NCBI GenBank assembly: GCA_905182995.1 | Contig: CAJJDP010000005.1 | Span: forward strand, 496,001 to 560,000 | DNA from: Paramecium octaurelia | Lineage: Eukaryota > Ciliophora > Oligohymenophorea > Peniculida > Parameciidae | Direction of reading: 5' to 3' | DNA: 64,000 nt | In this document: piece by piece, positions 1 to 11,335 of the stretch | Layout of the letters: each line of letters opens with the position of its first letter | Numbering within the stretch: position 1 is the stretch's first letter | Program-made: the position numbers and the translations under genes | The notes under the pieces: model-generated | Told to the model about the DNA's origin: nothing | Seen by the model: only the letters and a program-made list of their open reading frames with translations | The model's database searches: none

Positions 1-3000
1 CTACAGTTTCTATCTTCTACACTCCATATTATAAACAAATTTTGTCCAAGACTCTAAAAATGTCATCCAAAAATGTTACAACTTATCGTTGTTTAGATTA
101 AAGGATTTTATCGAATTCGCAAATTTCTAAAAATATTATTGATACTGATCCTTAATTCTCTTCTATCTCGGTCTCCTCTGATTATTCAATCTTCTCATAT
201 ATGAATGCAGGCAACAAAGACTTCAAGATCTAATTAGTCTGTTCCTATTAGGTCTACAAAGCTTAGTCAAATAAAAACACTAATCTTTAAAATCGTTAGA
301 ACTAAAATTATATTATTTCTTACATTATAATGAGTATAATTAGATAACAAGTTCAGAAAGAACAAAAGAACATATAAGGTGATAAATTCTACTCTGAATG
401 TTGAGGTTTCTGAATCTGAATTCACTTGAATATCATAAAAGTTTGCCACTCTAATTGTATAGTTGATAAAAAATATCAAAGTCAAAATTATTGGATAATA
501 TAAAGGAGGAGGGAAGATATCCCATGCCAAAAACTACTAATATAAGAGCTGTCCAAATGTACTAAAATAGTATTAGCTTTTATCTTCAGGAAGAGTGACA
601 CTCAGAAAATGATCCAAGATCAAGACCACTGGAATGAAGAAGTAGGCCTCGATTGTGCCCCATTTTATTTGAAATGCTGCTAAATCTGATTATTTCTTTT
701 CAACTATGTGAGTAACAAAGAATATTAAAATCCAAATCACCATAAAGATTGCCCAAAGTATATTTAGGATTGTATCTTCAACTGTCAAAAATGGAGACCA
801 TGCTATTACACTACTAACTCTTAAAACAATAAAAAGAACTAAAACTACTTCTCTTCTCTATTAATAATAGTATTGAACTTTGAATTGTCTAAATTGCTTT
901 TCATAGTTATGATTCTTGAAGACAAGGGAAAGTTTAGAATATTCACCATTAAATGATTAAGTTTTCTCGCTTTCAAATAAAGATCTAATGAATGGATCTA
1001 TGGATACATTCTCAAATACTTTCTTAATTTTTCTAAAGAATTACCTATTTATTTTAATATGATTTAACATTGAAAATTGTTTAACAGATTCTTATACAAT
1101 TTTACCTGATTAATTCTTCATAGCATTCTCCATGTATTTAACAAAATTTAATATGATTCTTGGAGTAAACAATAAATCTCTTGTTTGTTTTATTATTTAA
1201 TCAATTGTGATTATAGTAACTATTGCAGTTAGAATTCCAATAATAAATTGCCATTTGAATATGTTCCTAAGTATTTAAACTCGCTAATCAGATTCCACAA
1301 CTATAACAAATGAAATTGTTAGCAATCCTATTGTGATAATAAAATTCCAAATTATCTTTCCAAATGGAACATTAAGGTGAATCATTTAGGATGTACCAAA
1401 AGCAAAAACACAAAACAATTGAAATAAAAACATCAAATGGGCAAGATTATTTGGGTCAGATGTATAAAACATCATGAACTCTGCAAATATATATGTATTC
1501 ATAAATCCAGTCGCGACTGCTGAAATAACTACTTCGTAAAACAATTCTTATAACCACCTAAAATTGGATTTAAAACATTTGTAAGCTTAAGGCTAATATT
1601 GAGGCAACATCAATTCAATCTGCTCATGACTGGATCTGTCTTCAAATTAAGGTAACAGACCATTAAAAATGATATGAATTTGCAGAGCCAATAGATACAC
1701 AACATGTTCTTCTATGTAAAGTGTTCTTCTTACACAAACAAATAATGTAAATATGATCAATTGATATAGACTTATTTTAGTACACATAACAGTTAGCTAA
1801 CTAAGATGCATTGGAAGGATCTTGGCAAAATATAATACTAGTTATTTAATGTGCTATAAATCATTTACCTGGATATTTTGATAAGCTATTTTTAATGATC
1901 TCTTTTCTCTTGAAAATTAAATAGTAGCATTAGCATGTGAATTCATATTAAAATCATCAACTGAATCTGAAATAGTAAGTAGAGTATTGCTAGGTTCCAT
2001 AATCTTAGTTACAGCTTTTGTAATTAATTCTTTATCAGCAGGGGAGCAATCATAAGCAATTACAGTTTTAAGAATTAAAGCAATAAAAAGAAAATGGCTT
2101 TTCGTATAATCATCGCTAAAAATTGGTTTGATTGATTTTCCATTAACCAATAGAAATACCTTTTACAAAGGTTCTTCTCCCTTCTTTGATTTCAAGATCA
2201 TATTTTCATCAAATGTAGCCTTTTTGGAAATACCACTCCTTTTCATTTCAGAAAATGACTTTTAACTTATAAATGATTTAGTAGATTCATTTTATTGACT
2301 TTCATCTTCTTTTAATAGTTGTTTTCTAATAAATAGTAACTGGGATTTAATTTATAATTTTAACCTTTCCTCATCTTCTTCATCAATTCGTAGTAAAGTA
2401 TTATTATTATTGACAATTCCAACATGATTAGCCGCAGAAAGTGTTTACATCTTCTTATCTCCACTTAAAATCCATTAAGAGATACCAAGATTCTTGAAAG
2501 TTTTAACTTAGGCATAAGCTCCTGGATTTTGATCTTCTTTTAAACAAATCAATCCGTAGTAATCCAAATCTCTAATTAGTTCTTTATCGTGATGAGTCAT
2601 TTCCATAGTATCAAAAGTTACTTCTTGATATTTATTTTTATTTTTAACAGCATCTTCAGGAACATCTTTACCAGCATAAACTATAAATCTATAACCAGAT
2701 TGAGCTTGATGGGTAATTTATTTTTCCAAATTAACTCTTTTTTTTTATGATAATTTACATTTATCCAAAAGTCCTAGATTTTCACTTTTAACATACAATT
2801 TTAATTGAGCTCCCTTTTAAGTTCTCTCTGTTCCTTATCTGTCATATTAAGCTCCCTGATTCCTTAACCTTTATTAAATGGGTTTCATAAAAATAGCAAA
2901 TGTTTCATTATCGCTAACCTTTTTATAAACTAAATATCGTTCACTTAGACCTTTTGCACTAATTTCATAACAGATTCTTTTATTTAAGAGGCCTGCACAA

Positions 3001-5126
3001 TTAAATTCAAACTGATATTACTTTGCAAATTTAATGACGGATTCTTAATATTCCTCAGTATTTTCATTCAAAAAATTATGAGGATTCATACTAGGGTGCT
3101 CATTCATAATTCCAGAAATCCCCAACATTTAATTATTTTTATCTCTATTAGGTTTATTTTGTGGTTTAGAATATTTAGTTTTAACATCCTAACATAAAAT
3201 TAAGGATCTCATAAAATTGTCTGCTTATTTCTCACCCAATCTTATAATTTCTAATAAATCCTTCCTTCCTTCTTGATCTTAATCTTCACTATCACTTTCT
3301 GACAATTATTGTTATTCATCCTCATTAATTTAAGATTCGCATAATTTCACTTCTTTTCTAATATCTTTTTAAGATGATACAGGTGAAGGAGATAAGAGAG
3401 ATCCATTGCCAGCTTCTTATGTTTATTCTAAATTCCTTTCTATGATTCTGGGTTCTCTTCTAATGTTTGTTATCAATCTACTGTTATTGTTAAATGTTCT
3501 TCTATTATTTCTATTCATATATATCGGTTTTTCTGGTGATGAGATCTCCTCATCAATACTTTAAGCTTTTAGTTTTCTTTTTTGTTCTTGTTATCTAATG
3601 AAATGAGGATTGAAATTAAAAACCATGTTTCTTGACTCAGGTTCTTCCTCATTAAAGACTGCATCATCCTAATTAAAACTAATTGCCTCATCATGTTATG
3701 ATTATAATCTGCTCTTTACTGAATGGTGGCTTCCTGGATTTTAGATCATTCTCTCACTCTTCTATAGAGAACCTATTCCTAAATTATTTTCCTCCTGTTC
3801 CTCTTATTCCTCTTGTATTTCTTACATGTTATTATGTTGATGTTATGTAGTCATTAATTTTCTATATTTCTTTGTCGAATTTCTTATACCTTCTCCATTA
3901 ATGAGGTTGTAGAAGTAAACGCCACAGATCACTCCACAAAGCACTGTATTAGTATTTGTCAAAGTACCAGTTTTATCATAAATGCAATGATCTATCTTAG
4001 TCAAGGTTAACAGTTCTGATGAATGAGATACTATTATGTTTTTGTTCTTTTCAAAAATGTTATTAAAAAATTAAAATGTCAATTCGCACAATCCAGTAAT
4101 TATGCAGGGATGAACAAAGGTTATGCTTTAAAATATTCTACACAAAATATTATAGATTGTAAAATCTGATGGAATCTTTTAAAATCTCATAATTATAGTT
4201 ATGCAAAATGCCAATTATATAAAGTATAAAAGACTGAAAATTCGAGAAAATTTCATTAAGTATCTATCAAAATGAGTTGTAGATTTCTTAAAACAATTAC
4301 TCCACATTTTAATCACATCTTCATCATCGTGACTGATTACTATCCCTACTACCCAATCTGTATTTATTATTATACTACTTTAATTCACTATATTCCTATA
4401 GTCCAAATATTCACCCTTTGGATCTTTTTATAATTTAATAAAACCTCTGAACTAATTGTCATTAGTATCCAAATGATCAAATTCTATTTTACCTGTCAAT
4501 ATTCTCTTATAATAGATTAAGGTTTGACTTTTTTATTAATCAGAAGTAGATGTTAATTTAATTGACTGCTTTTAAGTCATATGAGTCATGCCTTCCTTTT
4601 CAGATGTTTACACCATAAATTTCTCCTCTTAAGAATTTAAAATTAATATGCTCATAGGACTTGGTTGATGTCTTTTCAAGAAAATTAGATTTCCTACTGT
4701 CACATTCCTTTTAGGACATTTGCTGATATGGCATTTTGGATCCCACCCAATCACATATACAGTTTAATTGAAATATTCATTTACTTGTCTCAAAGCCTTA
4801 CAAATCTATTAATATAGCTTGTAAGATGACATGAATAAATTTCCTGCCAATTAAATTATACACATAAACAATTACTAATCGGCTCTGAAACTGGCTGATA
4901 AAATTATTACAACAAACAGCCAAAGATTAAACCCCTATTTCAACCAATCAATAAAGTGATATAAGCATGTTTTTACAACCTAATTATCTGATTTATTTCA
5001 TACTAATCCTCTTAGCATTTGATTTGGATCTCTCTTAAACTGTTAATTCTAAGGATAACCATTTTTGAAATATAATTTATGCTGATAATCCTTCTAATTC
5101 ACTTGTTCTTGATATGATCTCTACAT
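1..5126 (-). CDS. Guanylyl cyclase with N-terminal P4-ATPase-like domain (partial)
   Basis: Makes cGMP from GTP at a membrane; the family is known from ciliates and apicomplexans. The first ATG I can place is at 5126. An intron lies at 4980-5003. The phosphorylation motif DKTGTLT is at 3957-3977, the P4-type LSGDK at 2454-2468, and a CSPADK block near 2045. The usual hinge GDGxND is degenerate (ISDSVDDF, about 1950-1976), and no QTNLxGE actuator motif is visible, so pumping activity is doubtful. Several hydrophobic segments follow. A 25-nt intron at 254-278 removes an in-frame TGA. Below it lies the start of a class III cyclase domain: LLPAFIYEKI, then FLEICEF where catalytic domains often have FADI, then QKIETV, whose Glu fits guanylyl rather than adenylyl specificity. 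The gene is cut inside this first cyclase domain by the left edge. The fusion is seen directly; enzyme activity is inferred from the family. Confidence 0.88.
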
Positions 5127-5635
5127 ATTTAATAAATTAATTAATCATTCAATAATAATAAAATATGAATGATCATCTATCAGCATATATTCAAAATCTA
5201 CGTTACATTATGATGATTCTCAACCATGTCCTTAAATTATACAAATGAAATAATTTTAATATAAATTTAGCTCTTTTTATATCAAAGTTAATTAATTTGC
5301 CATAATTTGAAGAATGTTGATCCTCCATTAACATAAACTCGGTTAATTTATTTTATATTCAAATAGTTAATTAAATTAATGTCATTTGAATTAGAAATAG
5401 TTAAACAAATTATTTTAATAAAACATAACTATTTTTTGAATGGAATTTATATTAAATATATTTATGAGATACTTAAACATATTTTTTTTATTTACCTTAT
5501 ATTTGTCATACTGGATAATATTACATTTAATTTATACTATAATAATTATTTAAAGATCATTCATAGAATAGGAAATACAAAGTAATACAAAAATGCATTA
5601 ATTTATTTAATTTTAATTATTATTATCAAATTTAG
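5127..5635. other. Intergenic, AT-rich
   Basis: Between two minus-strand genes. It presumably holds the upstream region of the cyclase gene. A short plus-strand frame at 5379-5585 has the composition of random AT-rich DNA and I do not support it. A possible extra 5' exon of the cyclase (ATG near 5312) runs into TGA and could not be joined. Confidence 0.4.
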
Positions 5636-6319
5636 TCATTCTATTCTTTTTAGTTTTTGAGCAATTAATTTTCTTTATTCATGTTTCTAAGTACTTTATG
5701 GAAAAAATGTCTCCGAAGCAAAACTTTTAATAACTTATCTAGGTGATCTGATGATTTAGAATTAGGGATCTTATTATTTATTTCCACTCAAATGGGTTAA
5801 ATGGCTTAGATAAGGGGATTAAGCAACTGAGGGATTTTATGTTGATAAATTTTATTCTTTCTGAAGTGATTTTTGCTCATCCCCTAAAGTCTTAAGTATT
5901 CTTATTGGTCTGAATATTGAACTGGATATTGATACGTTTTATCTATTATGATCTAATTTAGGAAGCAGTTCCTACATCTCATTTTTATTATTCAGTTTTT
6001 ATTGTAAATATAACTTTACTGATTATCTTTATTTGTTCTTTTAATCAAAAATTTTAACTTAAATAGATTAAAGTTATGTATTTATAGCTTGTTTTTCTTC
6101 GCTTTGAAGTTAGGAATTAAGAAATAATAATTAAGCTTAATTAGATGGTGTTTAAGTTTAAAAGAAAGGCTAATTCTCAAAAACCTTGGTTTTAAACCTA
6201 AATAGCCTTTTAGCTCTTTCTTATTATCTTATTTTCTTCCATTTCTCTTTCAAAAATATGATGCAGCGAACAGCATTTTGAAATCTCTTAACTAATCTTA
6301 ACCTTTTCAGGACTGACAT
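5636..6319 (-). CDS. Unknown Q-rich basic protein
   Basis: I do not recognise this protein. With TAA and TAG read as Gln, one frame stays open from ATG at 6319 to TGA at 5636-5638, about 227 residues, with no intron needed. The N-terminus is strongly basic (MSVLKRLRLVKRF). The middle is rich in Gln and Lys. The tail has short Ser/Pro patches such as NPSVAQSPYLSHL. Codon use matches the neighbours. An upstream ATG near 6408 lies in another frame and hits TGA soon, so I chose 6319. It lies tandem with the genes on either side and could be a cytoskeletal or basal-body protein, but nothing in the sequence shows that. Confidence 0.55.
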
Positions 6320-6469
6320 TTCTGTCCTAAACACTGTGAATTTCTTCTGTAAATTTTTGACCTTCTTGCTTAGCTTGCCACAATCAATACAGCAGCAACT
6401 CTTGTCATCTTAAAATGAAGTATTTGACTAAGATATGGAACTATGTAATTTTATCTATATGAATACTTG

Positions 6470-6883
6470 TCAGGTAAGGCTAAATCTAAATTTTTTAAAG
6501 AGAAAGGTTTCGTTTATAAGTTCGAGGGGTGAATTGCTTTTGAATATGTTTTCTCTTAATGCTTGGAGCGAATGTGCATCTTCACTATTTAAATATTTTA
6601 AGTCTTCGATTTTTGGAGACTCTACTATTTGCGACTTGGATTCATTATTTTTTATTTTTTTCGCAATTAATTATTTATGATTAATTACTTTGATGTTTGA
6701 TTGTCTTGAAATACATTAAATCATTTTTATATCGAAAAAATGATATAATTCATACTCAAATTAGAAATTATGGCAATCATTATATAATAAAATAATTGAT
6801 TGTAATGATGTTGTCATTGATGGCGATATGAAAAAATGATAATTAAACATAAATAATTTCATATAGTAAAATTCGTAAACCAT
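6470..6883 (-). CDS. Unknown small protein; C-terminal half coding-like
   Basis: The frame runs from ATG at 6881-6883 to TGA at 6470-6472. The last 60 or so residues look like real protein (SQIVESPKIEDLKYLNSED and the stretch after it), whereas the first part is hydrophobic and AT-driven, so the true start may be one of several later ATGs. No domain is recognised. The 3' part overlaps the left end of the 1,285-bp duplication at 6512, so a cut copy of this frame appears again at 7798-8169. Reality of the gene is uncertain. Confidence 0.35.
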
Positions 6884-7300
6884 TAATCGTGTTACAATTA
6901 TGTTTAGTACATTACTAGTTTAAGAGAATTTCAGTTTTTAGGGTATCAAATGCAGATCTCAAATTTGATGATTTTATTTTTCTGAAATATTAAATCCATA
7001 TCAATATTATGAAATGTACAAATTAGATAATAATAGTATCATAAACTAAATTTATTATAGTATATAACAATATTTATATAAAATGTAATTTTTATAAAAT
7101 TAGTTCTAAAAATACTTTTTAATTACATATGTTCTTTTATACAATATAATTATAATGAAATATATCAAAAGTAAGTTCAAATGTTAAAATAAAAAAAACA
7201 ATAGAAGTAGATGGATATTATAAAATATGATTTATAACTTATTAACAGAAATTTGATTTTATTCATTTTTGAGACATACGTATTTATATATTTATTAAAA
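6884..7300. other. Intergenic, very AT-rich
   Basis: No frame with convincing protein composition on either strand. Its duplicate is at 8170-8586. It separates the unknown genes at 6470-6883 and 8587-9879 in the presumed true, unduplicated order. Confidence 0.4.
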
Positions 7301-7796
7301 TCAACCCGCTTTTTTAGTGCTATGATTAATCCGTAAATTAGAATCATAAAAATTTTATAAGATTGTTGGTTTCAGCAATGAGGGATCATAATTTTTTAAA
7401 CTTCTATGTTTTCTGACAATAGTTTATTATTTAGGTGATATAAATCCACTTAGAATAATGTCGCTTTATTTTTATGTTCTACACTTTGCTTGTTTTGATC
7501 TTACTGAATTTAAATAGTCTTATGTTAAAGGGTTTCTACTAATTGGTTCAGAATATCTTCCCATATCGCTTAATATGGGACCAGATTCAATTGATCTCTT
7601 TTAAATTCGTTAAGATTTAAAATCTGTTTCCTATTTTTTAGGAGTAGCATAACCCTTTATCAACAAAGGCTTCATTTTATATTTTTTGTATTAATCATAA
7701 TATCTATTTACAGATTTTTAAACATGATAGTTTTGATCCAGAACTTCTTTTAATAATTTTTCATATCTCTAAGTAATAATCTCAAGAGTACTCTCC
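7301..7796 (-). pseudogene. Duplicate 3' fragment of the 8587-9879 gene
   Basis: Same sequence as 8587-9082, including the terminal TGA (here 7301-7303). The fragment is cut at its upstream end by the N at 7797. It has no start and no 5' exons. I read it as an artefact of the contig join rather than a real truncated gene. Confidence 0.8.
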
Positions 7797-7797
7797 N
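7797..7797. other. Assembly gap (single N)
   Basis: Only ambiguous base seen in the window. It sits exactly between two identical 1,285-bp segments and marks a failed contig merge. Confidence 0.95.
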
Positions 7798-8169
7798 GTT
7801 TATAAGTTCGAGGGGTGAATTGCTTTTGAATATGTTTTCTCTTAATGCTTGGAGCGAATGTGCATCTTCACTATTTAAATATTTTAAGTCTTCGATTTTT
7901 GGAGACTCTACTATTTGCGACTTGGATTCATTATTTTTTATTTTTTTCGCAATTAATTATTTATGATTAATTACTTTGATGTTTGATTGTCTTGAAATAC
8001 ATTAAATCATTTTTATATCGAAAAAATGATATAATTCATACTCAAATTAGAAATTATGGCAATCATTATATAATAAAATAATTGATTGTAATGATGTTGT
8101 CATTGATGGCGATATGAAAAAATGATAATTAAACATAAATAATTTCATATAGTAAAATTCGTAAACCAT
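7798..8169 (-). pseudogene. Duplicate 5' fragment of the 6470-6883 frame
   Basis: Copy of 6512-6883. The last 14 codons and the stop are missing because the copy starts at the N. Probably an assembly artefact, like its partner at 7301-7796. Confidence 0.7.
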
Positions 8170-8586
8170 TAATCGTGTTACAATTATGTTTAGTACATTA
8201 CTAGTTTAAGAGAATTTCAGTTTTTAGGGTATCAAATGCAGATCTCAAATTTGATGATTTTATTTTTCTGAAATATTAAATCCATATCAATATTATGAAA
8301 TGTACAAATTAGATAATAATAGTATCATAAACTAAATTTATTATAGTATATAACAATATTTATATAAAATGTAATTTTTATAAAATTAGTTCTAAAAATA
8401 CTTTTTAATTACATATGTTCTTTTATACAATATAATTATAATGAAATATATCAAAAGTAAGTTCAAATGTTAAAATAAAAAAAACAATAGAAGTAGATGG
8501 ATATTATAAAATATGATTTATAACTTATTAACAGAAATTTGATTTTATTCATTTTTGAGACATACGTATTTATATATTTATTAAAA

Positions 8587-9879
8587 TCAACCCGCTTTTT
8601 TAGTGCTATGATTAATCCGTAAATTAGAATCATAAAAATTTTATAAGATTGTTGGTTTCAGCAATGAGGGATCATAATTTTTTAAACTTCTATGTTTTCT
8701 GACAATAGTTTATTATTTAGGTGATATAAATCCACTTAGAATAATGTCGCTTTATTTTTATGTTCTACACTTTGCTTGTTTTGATCTTACTGAATTTAAA
8801 TAGTCTTATGTTAAAGGGTTTCTACTAATTGGTTCAGAATATCTTCCCATATCGCTTAATATGGGACCAGATTCAATTGATCTCTTTTAAATTCGTTAAG
8901 ATTTAAAATCTGTTTCCTATTTTTTAGGAGTAGCATAACCCTTTATCAACAAAGGCTTCATTTTATATTTTTTGTATTAATCATAATATCTATTTACAGA
9001 TTTTTAAACATGATAGTTTTGATCCAGAACTTCTTTTAATAATTTTTCATATCTCTAAGTAATAATCTCAAGAGTACTCTCCACTGGTATATACACGGAT
9101 TAAGTGTTATCAACAGATTTATCCTTTAATTTTGTGATACTACTAATAAGACTTGAAAATCCTATTGTTATATTTTATGCTTACCTCCTCCTTATAGATA
9201 TAATTGTTTAGTATTGTCATCCAAAAGAAGAACATCATAGACATTTCGATTACTATGTCTGCATGCAGAATAACAATATTTTTTGTGTAATTCATTCAAA
9301 TAACGTAATCCGATTACTCCTAGGACAAGGGGTTCAGAATAAAACTTTTCATTTCTATTACAACGGTCCTCTCTTGATTTTAAATAGGTTTATACAATTC
9401 ATAATTGAACATTTGAGCAAGTTCGTGCTTTAGCTTTTGTTTTTAGAGATTACAAATATGTTTCAGTATGGTTACAAGTGATTCTTATAGAATTTGGGAG
9501 ATGGAATTCCTTAAGTTTGGTTAATTTATTACTTCCTAACAAATTACCTATCCTTACTTTGGAAAGTATATCTATTACTTCATTCAAAAATATATACCTG
9601 AGTTTTGACCAAATAATATTAAGTTATTTTGATATATTTCTAAATTACTTTAGGAAGGAATAGTTTGCGATTACTCTCACTCAAATTTAAAAACAAATAA
9701 TGTTCCAAATTTTCCCTTTTTTATTCTCCTCTCATGATTTCATCTGAAATTTCTCTTAAAGTTCCTAGCTTATTTCTGCAATCCTCGTGCATCTGATGGC
9801 CAATTATTCTGATCATAAATATAACTTCTTCTCTTGCTGCTAATAGGCTCAATAATAACTATAAAGGATTCTATTGCAT
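8587..9879 (-). CDS. Unknown protein, multi-exon
   Basis: I do not recognise the family. Start ATG 9877-9879 (MQQNPLQLLLSLLAAREEV), stop TGA 8587-8589. Three introns keep one frame open: 9572-9597 (26 nt), 9373-9395 (23 nt) and 9162-9184 (23 nt). The N-terminal half is helical with many charged residues. A central block around EPLVLGVIGLRYLNELHKK and NVYDVLLLDDNTKQLYL is the best conserved-looking part. The tail is Ser/Lys/Gln-rich. The start lies only 12 bp from the start of the divergent gene at 9892, so both presumably use one very short promoter. The 3' end lies in the duplicated segment. Confidence 0.7.
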
Positions 9880-9891
9880 ATTTTTATTAAT

Positions 9892-11261
9892 ATGAATAAT
9901 TATTACATTGAAATACTCCAAAATTTTGCTAAGGGCAGGTCAATACCTATCGATTTCATTAAAAATTTAAATAAGGACGCTTCCAATTTATACGAACTGT
10001 TTTAGATGTTTGCTTAAATGTTTGAGGAATATCCAGAAAGTCCTGATCTTATCATCCTAACCATTTCATTATCTTAAGATGTTCCTCCTTTTTATTGTGT
10101 GCAATCATTAAATAATTTAACTGTCCTGCTTTTCCAAGCTCATATGATAGACTTGGCAAAGAAGGTAGCAAAATTTAACCTGAAATACTTTGAATAAGAT
10201 ATCCCATAACTACATATGATCTCACATCTAAACTTATCCAGGATTTATTATTACTTGTAAGATTTCAAAAAATGTCTATCAATTACAGAAAAGGCTTTAG
10301 TCAATTACGAACCTTATGTAAGGCTTTACCTTTTAATTAGATCAGATTTTCAAGGAAATCAAAAATTCATGCAGACCTAAAGATATTGTTCTTCTTCTAA
10401 ATGGGTATATTTTCTATGCAAAAACTGTGCAAAATTTATAGGTTCTTGGATTTTGTTAAGATTTAGATTTTTAATAATTTTTTATAAATGGAGCCAAACT
10501 TGGTCGGAAGTATTTGGGACCACAACATTAAATTACAAAGTTATTTTTATTTAGTGAAAGAGGTTCTAATTTGAAAAAAAGTTTCAATAACTATATTCCC
10601 ATGGTATCAATTTAAATGCATGCTTTTAGAAAAAACCAATCGGCAAAATATTGAACACATCAAAAGTTTGTTTTTAAGTTCATCAATTACTCAAAACCTT
10701 GAAGAGTGGGCAAACACCCCTTTTTAAAAATCCAAGATTTATTGAGAGATCGATCAGTGAAGCCTAAGGGTTTAAGCCATTTAAGCGTCCTGATTCAGTT
10801 AAACCATAATCATAAAGACATGATCTAAATTAATCGCAAAAAATATAATAGACTAATATTCATAAAGGAAGTTTTCGTATATAATCACCAAAAGTATCAT
10901 CATAAATAATTTTATTAGTTAATTTAAAGCTAGCCAGTATAACCTTAAAATGATATTGAATAAATTATATAGAGGAAAATAGATACATTTATGAAATCTT
11001 AAAGTCAGAAGAAATAAGAACCAAAGATAGTTGAATTAGAAAAAAAAATAGATGAACTAACAAAGGAGAATAAAAGAATATAAAATTAAAGAAAGGAGAG
11101 AGAAGTTGAAATTGAAGAACTAAAAGATAAGATTACATAGTTAAGTGCTGAGGCTTTAAAAATAAAATTCAGATTATAGGAACAAGAGACAGCTCAGGAA
11201 AGAATGAAGTTGCTACAATAATAATAATAACAATAACAAATTATATAATAACAATAACAAC

Positions 11262-11335
<74 letters not shown>

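Larger units (their letters stand above)
6512..9082. repeat. Exact 1,285-bp direct duplication around one N
   Basis: The segment 6512-7796 recurs base for base, as far as I could compare, at 7798-9082, with a single N at 7797 between the copies. Both copies start at GTTTATAAGTTCGAGG and end at AGAGTACTCTCC. Identical copies meeting exactly at an N are what an assembler produces when two contigs overlap but are joined as if there were a gap. Each copy contains partial gene copies that break at the N, as expected for a join error. Confidence 0.95.

Noticed and set aside
5379-5585. Plus-strand open frame of 68 codons
   Set aside because: AT-driven composition (Ile/Tyr/Asn/Leu), no motif, lies in an intergenic region upstream of a minus gene.
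6435-6680. Plus-strand frame of 81 codons at the duplication edge
   Set aside because: The minus strand of the same stretch reads as better protein; the frame is cut differently in the two copies.
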